64,000 nucleotides of DNA from Prauserella endophytica (GCF_005146945.1 NZ_SWMS01000002.1:372001-436000), one strand, 5' to 3'; positions 35,771-45,968 are shown, numbered from the stretch's first letter. Made by a program: numbers and translations. The notes: generated by a model from the letters alone, not told the origin.

Positions 35771-35831
35771 GGTTGATGCGTCAACCATATTAGCCGGGTT
35801 AAGTTGACGCATCAACCTGTTGGGTTACGCT
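35771..35831. promoter_or_regulatory. Double-palindrome MarR operator over two overlapping promoters
   Basis: GGTTGATGCGTCAAC (35771-35785) and GTTGACGCATCAACC (35803-35817) are perfect 15-bp inverted copies, each nearly palindromic itself, with centres 31 bp (three turns) apart. TTGATG-N17-TAATAT on the minus strand (35815-35787) is a good promoter for the fusion gene, and TTGACG (35804-35809)-N16-TACGCT (35826-35831) suits marR. A MarR dimer bound at each copy would block both. Confidence 0.8.
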
Positions 35832-35837
35832 GGGCAC

Positions 35838-36308
35838 ATGGCTACCTCCGGGCTCTCCGCGCGCCAGGCGGACGTGTGGGCGCGCTATCAGGCGATGCGG
35901 GTGCGACTGGCCGGTCAGCTCAACCGCGAGCTCGCCGCGTGCTCGGGTCTGTCGGAGCCGGACTACGAGATCCTCACCGCGCTGCTCGACACCCCCGGCG
36001 AGCCCGTGCGGGCGCTCGCCCTGCGCTGCGGCCTCGGATGGGAGAAGAGCCGGCTGTCCCACCAGTTGCGGCGCATGGAGCAGCGCGGGCTCGTCACGCG
36101 GTTCGACTGCGCAGAGGACAGCCGCGGCACCGTCGTCCAGATCACCGACCTCGGCCGCGAGCTGGCCGAGGAGGCGACGGCACACTACAAGCGAGCGGTG
36201 CGCAGGCACGTCGTCGACGCGCTCACCGAGGAGCAGCTCGACGCGCTCGGCGACATCGCGGACGCGGTGCTCAAGGGGCTGCCCCGGCACGAGCCGCACG
36301 GGTCATGA
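35838..36308 (+). CDS. MarR-family transcriptional regulator
   Basis: 156 aa winged-helix protein (LSEPDYEILTALLDT, then LALRCGLGWEKSRLSHQLRRM, then GLVTRFDCAEDSRGTVVQIT). The ATG at 35838 is six bases after the -10-like TACGCT, so the transcript is probably leaderless. Divergent from the luciferase-like/BBE operon and the most likely reader of the paired palindromes at 35771-35817. Likely senses a small aromatic or oxidised compound handled by those enzymes. Confidence 0.9.
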   Translation: MATSGLSARQADVWARYQAMRVRLAGQLNRELAACSGLSEPDYEILTALLDTPGEPVRALALRCGLGWEKSRLSHQLRRMEQRGLVTRFDCAEDSRGTVVQITDLGRELAEEATAHYKRAVRRHVVDALTEEQLDALGDIADAVLKGLPRHEPHGS

Positions 36309-36412
36309 CGATTCGGGCCGCCGCCGGACCGCGCACCGGCTCGCCGACGATCTTGCTCAGGCGCCGTGCGACGGTCCGCGGGCTGACGTGAAATCCCCGG
36401 AAGAGCTCGCGT

Positions 36413-37324
36413 TCAGGCCGGGCTCGGCTCGCCGAGCGCGACGATCAGCTCCGCCAGGCGGTGCGCGCCGGGGGCCTCGACCGGGTAGTGCCCGGCGCCC
36501 TCCAGCAGCACCAGCTCCTTCGGCGCGGCGAGCCGGTCGAAGAAGCGCAGGCTGACCTCGGTGGGGGTCCACCGGTCCTCGCCGGGATGGGCGAGCACGA
36601 AGCGGGGACCCGTCGCTTGTTCCGGCTCCACGCCGGGCGCCGAGTCGAGGAAGCTGCGCAGGAAGCCCAGCGGCACCCTGTTCCCGCCGCCGAGCCGGTC
36701 GCCCAGCACCAGCCCGGTCAATCCCGGGTCGTTGCTGATCGCGCCCATGTTGGTGACCCAGCGCAGGGGTACCCGTAGCGACGCGAGCGGCCCGGCGAGC
36801 ACGCGCAGCGCCGGACGGGCCGCGGCGCCGAGCCACGCGAACCGCGAGATGTGCCTGCGGGCCAACGGATCCCTCGGGTCGAACAGGCAGGTCGCCAGCA
36901 CGCGGTCGGCGACACCGGTGCGCGTCGCCGCGTCGTAGGCCAGCAGCCCGCCCATGCTCGCCCCCACGACGACGAGCCGCCCGGCGTGGCTCCGCCGCTC
37001 GGCACGCAAGAGGTCGCAGACGAGCGCCACCCAGTCGGGGTAGCGCACGGCCGCGCGGCGCGGAACGCGCGTGCGCCCGTACCCGGGCAGGTCGGGCACC
37101 ACGACGTGCAGGCCGTGCGACGCGGCGTAGGCGGCATAGGGCCACAGGGCGGCCGCGTGCCCGCCCGCGCCGTGCAGGAGGAGCACCCGGACCGGCGCCG
37201 CGGGATCGCCCACGCGCTCGAGGTGGATGTCGGCATCGCGCCACGGCCACCACGTGGACTCCCTGCGCGGCAACGGGTTCGCGCGCAGGTCCTCGGGCAG
37301 TCGGGCGAGGTAGGCTTCGTGCAT
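36413..37324 (-). CDS. Alpha/beta hydrolase
   Basis: 303 aa from ATG 37324, preceded by GAGG; an upstream TTG (37360) would overlap the tetR start and is not preferred. LLLHGAGGHAA (oxyanion), VVGASMGGLLAYD (nucleophile serine) and LEGAGHYPVEAP (His) give an intact catalytic set, and LAHPGEDRWTP carries the probable acid. Soluble, no signal peptide. Divergent from the TetR at 37354 with about 30 nt between, so that regulator probably controls it. Substrate unknown. Confidence 0.87.
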   Translation of the reverse strand: MHEAYLARLPEDLRANPLPRRESTWWPWRDADIHLERVGDPAAPVRVLLLHGAGGHAAALWPYAAYAASHGLHVVVPDLPGYGRTRVPRRAAVRYPDWVALVCDLLRAERRSHAGRLVVVGASMGGLLAYDAATRTGVADRVLATCLFDPRDPLARRHISRFAWLGAAARPALRVLAGPLASLRVPLRWVTNMGAISNDPGLTGLVLGDRLGGGNRVPLGFLRSFLDSAPGVEPEQATGPRFVLAHPGEDRWTPTEVSLRFFDRLAAPKELVLLEGAGHYPVEAPGAHRLAELIVALGEPSPA

Positions 37325-37353
37325 GACCTCGATCCCAGCGGGTTCGGAGCCCC

Positions 37354-37968
37354 GTGACAACTCGCGTTAGGACCATCATCGACACGCCCCGGAAAAGGCC
37401 GCGCCAGCAGCGGTCCCGCGAGACCGTGGAGGTGGTGCTGGAGGCGGCTGCTCAGGTTTTCGAGCGCGAGGGGATCTCCGCCACCACCAACCGGATCGCC
37501 GAACGCGCCGGTGTCTCGATCGGCACGCTGTACCAGTACTTCCCCAACAAGCGGGCGCTCCTCCACGCGCTGGCGGAGCGGCATCTCGACGAGGCGGGGG
37601 AGCGGCTCGCGGCGCTGTCGGCGGAGCTGGCAGCCGCGCGCCCGGACTGGGAGACGACCGTAAGCATGGTCGCGGCGGCGGTCGACGACCTGCACCGGAA
37701 CCGGCCGCGGCTGCACGCGGTGCTCTACGAGCACACGCCGCGCACGCCGGACGGCGTGGAGCGCCTGCGGGCACTGCACGACGGGCTCGCCGAGGAGCTG
37801 GCGGCCCAGCTGCGCCGGTGTGGCCGAGGAGGAGCGGACGCCGAGCACACGGCCGCGCTGCTCGTGCACGCCGTGGACGGCCAGCTGCACCGGGTGCTGC
37901 TCGGGGCCGAGTCGGCGGCCGACGACCTGGCCCGCACGATGCTGGCGCTCAGCCCCGGCCGGGACTGA
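37354..37968 (+). CDS. TetR-family transcriptional regulator
   Basis: 204 aa with a standard TetR DNA-binding domain (RQQRSRETVEVVLEAAAQVF, then RAGVSIGTLYQYFPNKRALL). GTG start at 37354 after GGAGCCCC. Divergent from the alpha/beta hydrolase with overlapping control regions, a usual arrangement for local repression. C-terminal domain gives no clear ligand. Confidence 0.88.
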   Translation: MTTRVRTIIDTPRKRPRQQRSRETVEVVLEAAAQVFEREGISATTNRIAERAGVSIGTLYQYFPNKRALLHALAERHLDEAGERLAALSAELAAARPDWETTVSMVAAAVDDLHRNRPRLHAVLYEHTPRTPDGVERLRALHDGLAEELAAQLRRCGRGGADAEHTAALLVHAVDGQLHRVLLGAESAADDLARTMLALSPGRD

Positions 37969-37980
37969 GCGCCAGTGCCG

Positions 37981-38145
37981 CTACGACGCCTGTTCGGCGT
38001 CGGACGTCTCGGTGGAGCCGTCCGCCGTCACGGCGGGCGGCCACGGCTGCGAGGACGTGCCCCGGATGATCCGGTCCCGCTCGACGCGGACCCGGTAGGG
38101 GTTCGCGATCTGCCGGAACTGCGCGGCGGTGTCCGTGTGCTCCAT
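37981..38145 (-). CDS. 54-aa conserved-looking small protein
   Basis: A short gene with a perfect ribosome site (AGGAGG, four bases before ATG 38145) and almost every codon ending in G or C, so it is very likely translated. The protein begins MEHTDTAAQFRQIANPYRV, has a basic middle (RVERDRIIRG) and an acidic, disordered tail (TADGSTETSDAEQAS). No signal peptide, membrane segment or cysteine. It lies downstream of the cobalamin-transport operon on the same strand, with 192 nt between. Function unknown. Confidence 0.7.
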   Translation of the reverse strand: MEHTDTAAQFRQIANPYRVRVERDRIIRGTSSQPWPPAVTADGSTETSDAEQAS

Positions 38146-38337
38146 TCAACCTCCTGCTCGTCGGGAACCGGCCGAGCCGGTTCGCACGCTGCCGATCGGT
38201 CGCCGCGGACAGGAACGCCAGGAACCTGTCACCAGCGGCAGGAGCGCCCCCGGCCGGAGGGCCGACGGCTCGGGCGCCCGCGACCGGGCGCCGCTGCCCT
38301 CAGTCTAGTCGTTGATCACCTGATCGGGTCCCATGGG

Positions 38338-39342
38338 TCAGTAGCCACCCAGGCCGTTGAGGTAGTCCGCGACCTTGCGCACGGCGGCGGGATTGCGCGG
38401 TCCCTGCACCAGCTCGGCGTAGTCGAGAACGAGGAACCGCTTGTGCTCGACCGCGGAGACGTGCCGCAGCGGCGGGAAGCTCTCCAGGAAAGCCCGCTTC
38501 TCCGCCGCGCTCGTCGGGGCGTAGTCGTTGATGACGATCACCTCGGGGTCGCGCTGCACGACCGTCTCCCACTGCGTCGTGGTCCAGCTGTCGGCGAGGT
38601 CGGCCATGACGTGCTCTCCGCCACCGCGCGTGATCACCTCGTGGGAGGCGGCGTAGCGCCCGCCGGTGAACGGCTGGTCGGTGCCCGAGTCGTAGAGGAA
38701 GACCCTGGGGCGCGGCCGGTCCTCCGGCACGGTCGCCTCGGCCTCCCGCACCACCTCGCGGTACTCGGTGACCAGCTGCTCGGCGCGCTCGGAGACACCG
38801 AAGACGCGGCCGAGGTTGCGCAGGTCGGTGTAGAGCGCCTCCAGCGGAGGCATGATGCCGCGCGAGCGCTCCGTGTTGCCGTTGCGGCAGGATTCACTGA
38901 GCACATAGGACGGTACGCCCAGCTCGTCGAGGTGCCGCGGCGTGAGGCCGGTGTCCTCGCGGAAGCCGTAGTTCCAGCCCGCGTACACGAAGTCGGCGCC
39001 CGCCTGCAGGATCACCTCCTTGCTGATGGTGTCGACGCCGAGGTTCGGCACCCGCTCGAAGTCCTCGCGCCACGGCGAGGACGCGATGTCGCGCTGGTGC
39101 GGCAGGACGTAACCGGCGATGCGGTCGCCGAGCCCGAGCGCGAACAGCGTCTCCACGATCCCGCTGTCGTAGGCCACGATCCGCTCCGGCGCGCGGTCGA
39201 ACGTCACCTCCTGGCCGCAGTTGGTGACCGTGACGGGATAGCCGTCGGCGGCGGAGCCGGGCTCCTCCCGCACCTGCGCGCCGCAGCCGGAGACGAGCAG
39301 CGTGGCGGCGAGTGCGAGCACGGGCAGGGGGCGTCGCATCAC
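38338..39342 (-). CDS. ABC substrate-binding lipoprotein, BtuF/FhuD type (likely corrinoid)
   Basis: 334 aa with a lipoprotein signal ending LLVSGC and a BtuF/FhuD-type fold (PERIVAYDSGIVETLFALGL, GVDTISKEVILQAGADFVY). It starts at GTG 39342 or the adjacent ATG 39339, overlapping the ATPase stop. Such proteins capture iron-siderophores, haem or cobalamin outside the membrane. A cobalamin riboswitch precedes the operon (41250-41420), which argues for a corrinoid. Operon order is permease, ATPase, binding protein. Confidence 0.85.
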   Translation of the reverse strand: MMRRPLPVLALAATLLVSGCGAQVREEPGSAADGYPVTVTNCGQEVTFDRAPERIVAYDSGIVETLFALGLGDRIAGYVLPHQRDIASSPWREDFERVPNLGVDTISKEVILQAGADFVYAGWNYGFREDTGLTPRHLDELGVPSYVLSESCRNGNTERSRGIMPPLEALYTDLRNLGRVFGVSERAEQLVTEYREVVREAEATVPEDRPRPRVFLYDSGTDQPFTGGRYAASHEVITRGGGEHVMADLADSWTTTQWETVVQRDPEVIVINDYAPTSAAEKRAFLESFPPLRHVSAVEHKRFLVLDYAELVQGPRNPAAVRKVADYLNGLGGY

Positions 39343-40124
39343 GGCGTTCCTTCCGGGTCGGGTGCACTGCTGAAGACGAGCTGGGGCGCGCCGCTCACCG
39401 GGTGTTCGAGCACGTGCGCGTGCACGCCGAACACGGTGGCGAGCAGCTCCGGCGTCAGGACGTCGCGCGGACTGCCGCTGGTCACCACGCCGCCGGCGTC
39501 GAGGACGTAGAGGACGTCACACGCGCTCGCGGCCAGGTTCAGATCGTGCAGGGCGACCAGCGCGGTGACGCCCGAGTCGCGCACCAGCGCGAGGATCTCC
39601 AGCTGGTGGCGGATGTCGAGGTGGTTGGTCGGCTCGTCGAGCACCAGCACGCTCGGTTCCTGCGCGAGCGCGCGGGCGATCAGCACCCGCTGCCGTTCCC
39701 CGCCGGAGAGCGTGAGGAAGCCACGCCGCGCCAGGTGCCGCACACCCACCCGGCGCAGTGCGGCGGCGCAGATCTCGCGGTCGGCGTCGCTGTCGGCCTC
39801 GAGCCTGCCCTGGTGTGGGGACCGGCCCATCGCCACCACCTCGGCGACCGTGAAGTCGAACTCGGCGTGCTGTTCCTGGGGCAGGGCGGCCACCCGCCGC
39901 GCGCTGTCGCGGGCGGTGAGCCGCCAGACGTCGTCGCCGTTGACCAGCACCCGGCCCGCCGAGGGGCGCAGCGCGCGGTACACGCAGCGCAGCGTGGTGG
40001 ACTTGCCGCTGCCGTTGGGGCCGATGAGACCGACGACGGCGCCCGAGGGCACGGCGACCCGCAGGTCCGACACGAGCCGCGTACTCGCGACGGTGACGGT
40101 GAGCCCCTCGATGCCGACGTCCAT
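39339..40124 (-). CDS. ABC ATP-binding protein, BtuD/FecE type (likely corrinoid import)
   Basis: 261 aa ATPase. Walker A GPNGSGKST, signature LSGGERQR, Walker B VLVLDEPTNHLD, H-loop VALHDLNLAA. VFGVHAHVLEHP near the end is usual in FecCD-associated ATPases. The start overlaps the permease stop by one base (TGATG), so translation is coupled. Provides energy for the permease at 40124-41191; corrinoid specificity is inferred from the upstream riboswitch. Confidence 0.9.
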   Translation of the reverse strand: MDVGIEGLTVTVASTRLVSDLRVAVPSGAVVGLIGPNGSGKSTTLRCVYRALRPSAGRVLVNGDDVWRLTARDSARRVAALPQEQHAEFDFTVAEVVAMGRSPHQGRLEADSDADREICAAALRRVGVRHLARRGFLTLSGGERQRVLIARALAQEPSVLVLDEPTNHLDIRHQLEILALVRDSGVTALVALHDLNLAASACDVLYVLDAGGVVTSGSPRDVLTPELLATVFGVHAHVLEHPVSGAPQLVFSSAPDPEGTP

Positions 40125-41191
40125 CAGCGGCCCCCGAACACGTAGCCGCGGCGCCGGACGAGCCAGACGAACACCGGTACGCCGAGCGCCGCGGTGAGCA
40201 CGCCGAGCGGCAGCTCCTGCGGGGCGACGAGCGTGCGCGCCAGCAGGTCCACCCACACGAGCAGCACGGCGCCCGCGAGCGGCGCCACGGCGAGCAGCCT
40301 GCGATGGTCGGCCCCGGTGACCATGCGCACCAGATGCGGCACCATCAGCCCCACGAAGCCGACGGCCCCGCTCACGGCGACGAGGCAGCCGGTGACGGCC
40401 GCGCAGACCACGAACAGCCTGCGCCGCAACGGTCCCGGCTCGACGCCCAGCGCGGCCGCGGTCTCGTCGCCCATCGCCAGCGCGTTGAGCGCGCGGGCCT
40501 GCGACAGCAGGTACGCGATGCCGGCGGCAACGGCTGCCGCGGCCAGCGGCAGCGAGGGCCACGTGACGCCGCCGAGGCTGCCGAGCAACCAGAACAGCGC
40601 CGAGCGGGCCGCGTCGCCGCGCGGGGCGAGGAACACCAGCACGGTCGTGACCGCGGAGAAGCCGTACGCGAGCGCGGTGCCGGTGAGCACGAGCCGCAGC
40701 GGCGTGAGGCCCTGTGGCGACCGCGCGGCGAGGTAGACCAGCGCGGTGGCGCCGAGCGCGCCGACGAAGGCCGCCACCGACAGGGCGTAGACGCCGAGGG
40801 CGGCGAACGCGCCGAGCACGATCACCGCGGTGGCGCCCACCGACGCGCCGGAGGACACGCCGAGCACGAACGGGTCGGCCAGCGCGTTGCGCACGAGAGC
40901 CTGGCTCGCGACGCCCACCGCGGCGAGCCCCGCGCCGACCACCGCGGCCAGCAGCACGCGGGGCAGCCGCACCTCCCACACGATCTGGTAGTCCGGCAGG
41001 TCGGCGGCGTCGATCCAGCCGCCCGTGAGGCCCGCGCCGAGATGGCCGAGCACGTCGGACAGCGGCACACGGGCGGCACCGAGGGCCAGCGCGCAGATCA
41101 GCGAACCCAGCAACCCCAGTGCCAGCGCCACCACGAGCGGGACGGGTGCGGGGCGGTGCGGGGCGGCCTGCCGTGCGACGGCGTCGGCCAT
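40124..41191 (-). CDS. FecCD/BtuC-type ABC permease (likely corrinoid import)
   Basis: 355 aa with about ten membrane helices (GVASQALVRNALADPFVLGVSSG and MVPHLVRMVTGADHRRLLAVAPL regions are diagnostic of FecCD permeases, each a shortened quote here). First gene after the cobalamin riboswitch. The first ATG (41191) is preceded by GGAAGGCGGACGAC. It forms the channel for the binding protein and ATPase encoded downstream. Confidence 0.9.
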   Translation of the reverse strand: MADAVARQAAPHRPAPVPLVVALALGLLGSLICALALGAARVPLSDVLGHLGAGLTGGWIDAADLPDYQIVWEVRLPRVLLAAVVGAGLAAVGVASQALVRNALADPFVLGVSSGASVGATAVIVLGAFAALGVYALSVAAFVGALGATALVYLAARSPQGLTPLRLVLTGTALAYGFSAVTTVLVFLAPRGDAARSALFWLLGSLGGVTWPSLPLAAAAVAAGIAYLLSQARALNALAMGDETAAALGVEPGPLRRRLFVVCAAVTGCLVAVSGAVGFVGLMVPHLVRMVTGADHRRLLAVAPLAGAVLLVWVDLLARTLVAPQELPLGVLTAALGVPVFVWLVRRRGYVFGGR

Positions 41192-41249
41192 GTCGTCCGC
41201 CTTCCGGAATGCGGGCCCACGGCGAAGGCCGCGGCGCCACGCCCGCGCT

Positions 41250-41420
41250 ACGGCGGGCCGCGTTCCGAGGCTCCGGCCCGCAGACCTCGACGGGTGTCCA
41301 AGAGCGCGCCGCGCTCGCCGGGCGTTCGGGCTCGCCGTCCCTCGGACGGCCTACCGTTGCGGGTCAGCGCCGGACTTCGACCGGCTTCCCCCATGCGGGC
41401 GCGGATGCGGTTGTCGTCCA
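41250..41420 (-). ncRNA. Cobalamin (B12) riboswitch
   Basis: On the minus strand, GGGGGAAGCCGGT (41392-41380), GTCCGGCGCTGACCC (41375-41361) and GCAACGGT (41360-41353) follow the invariant cobalamin-riboswitch core (GGGAAxxCGGT, AATCCGG, CTGxCCCGCAACGGT). A variant B12 box, GAGCCCGAACGCCCGGCG, is at 41334-41317. It lies in the 5' leader of the FecCD-type permease gene, so the transporter operon is shut off when cobalamin is plentiful. End points are approximate. Confidence 0.85.
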
Positions 41421-41517
41421 TGATCGTCGGGCAGCGGCGGCGAGGGTGTCAATCCGCTGTGACGTGGACGTCAGCGGCGCGGGCCGGTGCCCAGCGAGGC
41501 AGCAACCGGTCAGGGTC

Positions 41518-41537
41518 GTTCCCGCGGACGCGGGAAC
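41518..41537. repeat. REP-like hairpin
   Basis: GTTCCCGC (41518-41525) and GCGGGAAC (41530-41537) form a perfect 8-bp stem with a GGAC loop, extended by outer AGG/CCT pairing. Chance translations give peptides like SRVRGNDPD and VPASAGTT, as commonly seen in REP-type dispersed elements. Only one copy is in this window. It lies between the riboswitch and the divergent gene at 41575. Confidence 0.45.
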
Positions 41538-41574
41538 CTGGCATCGTGCGGCGAGGTCGTGACGGGAGCTGAGC

Positions 41575-42099
41575 ATGTGGCGAGTCGGCGAGTGCCTGTG
41601 CTGCGGCAGGCGAGTCTGGGGCACGCGGCGTGGCTACTATCTCGACGCCGGCGAGGCCGGACTGCTCCTGCGGCTGCTGGGCGCGCCGAGGACGGAAGGC
41701 GAGGTCCGGCCGATCTCGCTGTACGGGCACCGGCGCTGGCTGGTGCACGCCTCGTGCGCGCGACAGCGGCCTCAGGAGATGGAGGCGGTCTTCCGCGAGC
41801 AGCGGATCGCCGCGCTGCAACGGGATCACCGCGTGCGCGAACGGGCCGAGCGGCTGCGCGGCACGGAGCTCACCGCGGGCATGTCGCAGCGGGAGGTGGT
41901 CCGCCTGCTCGGAGAGCCGCTGGCGAGGATGAGCGTGGGGGAGCTCCTGGCCAGGCAGCGCTCGGTGCGGTTTCTCGGCGGGAGCCCGGGTGAGGTCGAG
42001 CTGTGGTTCTTCGAGGTGCTGCCCTCGCCGGACCGGGTGCTGCGGATCGCCTTCGGCGACGGCCGGGTGCTCGGCATCGAGGAGGTGGACCGACCGTAG
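41575..42099 (+). CDS. Hypothetical protein with N-terminal CxxC and BamE/SmpA-like tail
   Basis: 174 aa. Residues 8-11 are CLCC, suggesting a small zinc or redox knuckle. The tail ELTAGMSQREVVRLLGEP and the following beta-rich stretch (ELWFFEVLPSPDRVLRIAFG) resemble the G-x-s-x-x-eV-x-x-x-lGeP pattern of the SmpA/OmlA (BamE) fold, although it has no signal peptide. Middle part helical and Arg/Glu-rich. ATG follows GGGAGCTGAGC. Function unknown; codon use is normal for the window. Confidence 0.65.
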   Translation: MWRVGECLCCGRRVWGTRRGYYLDAGEAGLLLRLLGAPRTEGEVRPISLYGHRRWLVHASCARQRPQEMEAVFREQRIAALQRDHRVRERAERLRGTELTAGMSQREVVRLLGEPLARMSVGELLARQRSVRFLGGSPGEVELWFFEVLPSPDRVLRIAFGDGRVLGIEEVDRP

Positions 42100-42159
42100 C
42101 GGGAGGTGCGGCTAGGATGCCCCGGCCAGCCTCGAACCCGGCACGAAGGATCCGCGCTG

Positions 42160-42516
42160 ATGGAAATCTGGATCAACCCGGCCTGCTCCAAATGCCGCTC
42201 CGCACTGTCGCTGCTGGACGCCGAGGGAGCCGACTACACGGTCCGGTACTACCTGGAGGAGCCGCCCACTGCGGACGAGCTCGACGCCGTGCTGAAGCGC
42301 CTGGGGCTGGAGCCGTGGGACATCGCCCGGCTCGGCGAGGCCGCTGCCGGTGAGCTGGGCCTGGCCTCGTGGGCGCGCGACGCGGCCCATCGGCCGCAGT
42401 GGCTGGAGGCTTTGGCCGCGCACCCGGCCCTCATCCAGCGGCCCATCATCACCGCGGACGACGGGACGACAGTGGTGGGGCGCTCGGAGGAGGCCGTGCG
42501 CTCCGTCCTGCCGTAG
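42160..42516 (+). CDS. ArsC-family arsenate reductase-like protein (Grx-dependent type or Spx/YffB-like)
   Basis: 118 aa, the length of the ArsC/Spx/YffB thioredoxin-fold family. The active site reads NPACSKCRSAL, so Cys12 is followed by a second Cys15 where ArsC usually has serine. Arg in LIQRPII is conserved, and the arsenate-binding set appears otherwise complete. ATG 42160 follows GAAGGATCC. A TAGGAT -10-like box lies upstream at 42112-42117. It may reduce arsenate or act as a redox regulator; no arsenic-export genes are nearby. Confidence 0.8.
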   Translation: MEIWINPACSKCRSALSLLDAEGADYTVRYYLEEPPTADELDAVLKRLGLEPWDIARLGEAAAGELGLASWARDAAHRPQWLEALAAHPALIQRPIITADDGTTVVGRSEEAVRSVLP

Positions 42517-42693
42517 CGGTGAACGCGACCAGGGAGCCCACGTCGGCGACGACCCGTTCGGCGTAACCGCCCCGTATCGACGTCGGCCACCACCCGGCGG
42601 CCCACTCGCCGGGCACGGCGCCCCGACGCCCGCGGCGACACCGGGTCGGCGCGTGCTCGGGCCGTTGCTCCTCCGGTGAGTGGGGTCAGTCGC

Positions 42694-43641
42694 TCACTGC
42701 CGGAGCCGCGCACCGAAGCGCCGGCACGCCGCGGCGAACTCGGCGGGTTCGTGGACGGTGAAGTCGGCGTCGAGGAAGGCGAGGCTCGGCAGCAGCCAGT
42801 GCCAGGAGTCGAGCGACAGCACCGCGCGGGTGCGGTCCCCGGCGACGGCGGCGAGCTCGACGTCCTGGTACGTGAACGCGTCGGCCACCGCGGTCACCGG
42901 GGCGTCGATGGTCAGGACCACCCGCCGCCGGTCCTTCGCGAGCCCCTGCCGGAGGTAGTCGATCCCGGTTCCGGCGGGCAGCGGGCGGCGGGTGAAGCGC
43001 AGGCTCAGCTCGCGCAGCCCCGTGATGCGGTCGGTGCGGAAGACGCGCCAGTCGTCCCTGCCGGTGTCAAAGGCCAGCAGGTACCACCGCAGGTTCAGGT
43101 GAAGCTGGCGGTGCGGCTCCACCCGGCGCGTGCTGGTGACGCCGGTCGCCGCGGTGTAGTCGAAGGTGACGACGTGCTCGTGGTGGATCGCGTCCGCGAG
43201 CGTGCTCAGCGTCCCCGCACTGGTGCTCGGGGCGCGTGTCGGCGTGGTCTCCAGGCTCTCGCGCAGGGCCGCCGCGCGCGGACGGAGTCGTTTGGGCAGG
43301 TACTGGTCGACCTTGCCGTAGGCGCGGGTCGCCGCGTCGTCGACGCCTCCCTCGGTGGCGTCACCGATCGCGGCCAGCGTCGCCAGCCCCAGCAGGGTCG
43401 CGATGGCCTCGTCGTCGTCCAGCAGCAGCGGCGGCATGGCGCGGCCGGCGGCGAGCCGGTAGTAGCCGCCAGGGCCCGGCTGCGTCTCGACCGGGTACCC
43501 GTAGCCGCGGAGCCGGTCGACGTCGCGCCGCAGCGTGCGCGGTGTGACGTCGAGCCGGGCCGCCAGCTCGTCGCCCGAAAAGGCCCTGCCCGTCTGCAGC
43601 ACCGCCAGCAGGGCGAGGACTCGTCGCAGCACATCGGCCAT
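42694..43641 (-). CDS. WYL-domain HTH transcriptional regulator
   Basis: 315 aa. An N-terminal HTH_11 domain (FSGDELAARLDVTPRTLRRD) is followed by a WYL domain (LRWYLLAFDTGRDDWRVFRTD). The ATG at 43641 lies six bases after GACAAT, suggesting a leaderless transcript. Divergent from the UvrA-like gene with a symmetrical site at 43650-43669 between them. In actinomycetes such regulators often bind short palindromes and may respond to nucleotides or DNA damage. Confidence 0.87.
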   Translation of the reverse strand: MADVLRRVLALLAVLQTGRAFSGDELAARLDVTPRTLRRDVDRLRGYGYPVETQPGPGGYYRLAAGRAMPPLLLDDDEAIATLLGLATLAAIGDATEGGVDDAATRAYGKVDQYLPKRLRPRAAALRESLETTPTRAPSTSAGTLSTLADAIHHEHVVTFDYTAATGVTSTRRVEPHRQLHLNLRWYLLAFDTGRDDWRVFRTDRITGLRELSLRFTRRPLPAGTGIDYLRQGLAKDRRRVVLTIDAPVTAVADAFTYQDVELAAVAGDRTRAVLSLDSWHWLLPSLAFLDADFTVHEPAEFAAACRRFGARLRQ

Positions 43642-43649
43642 GGCTCCAT

Positions 43650-43669
43650 TGTCGCGATAGTCGCGGACA
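43650..43669. promoter_or_regulatory. Operator-like palindrome between WYL gene and uvrA-like gene
   Basis: TGTCGCGA (43650-43657) and TCGCGGACA (43661-43669) are inverted except for one extra base. It overlaps the start region of the WYL transcript and precedes the uvrA-like promoter. Probable site for the WYL regulator. Confidence 0.6.
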
Positions 43670-43703
43670 TTTTCTGACCACATCTGCCCGTACGGTCGGG
43701 GGC

Positions 43704-45964
<2,261 letters not shown>

Positions 45965-45968
<4 letters not shown>

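Noticed and set aside
37324-37360. TTG start at 37360 for the alpha/beta hydrolase
   Set aside because: It would overlap the divergent tetR start, while ATG 37324 has a suitable ribosome site.
37981-38145. Lanthipeptide, lasso or other RiPP precursor
   Set aside because: No cysteine, no typical leader-core boundary and no modification enzyme nearby.
38146-38337. A second riboswitch upstream of the 54-aa gene
   Set aside because: The 192 nt is GC-rich with several stems, but I could not match any conserved riboswitch core such as the cobalamin or c-di-AMP type.
38338-41191. Reading the FecCD-type operon as an F420-0 or siderophore importer
   Set aside because: Protein families allow it, but the cobalamin riboswitch at the head of the operon makes corrinoid import the better call.
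41518-41537. CRISPR repeat
   Set aside because: The hairpin occurs once, without spacers or cas genes.
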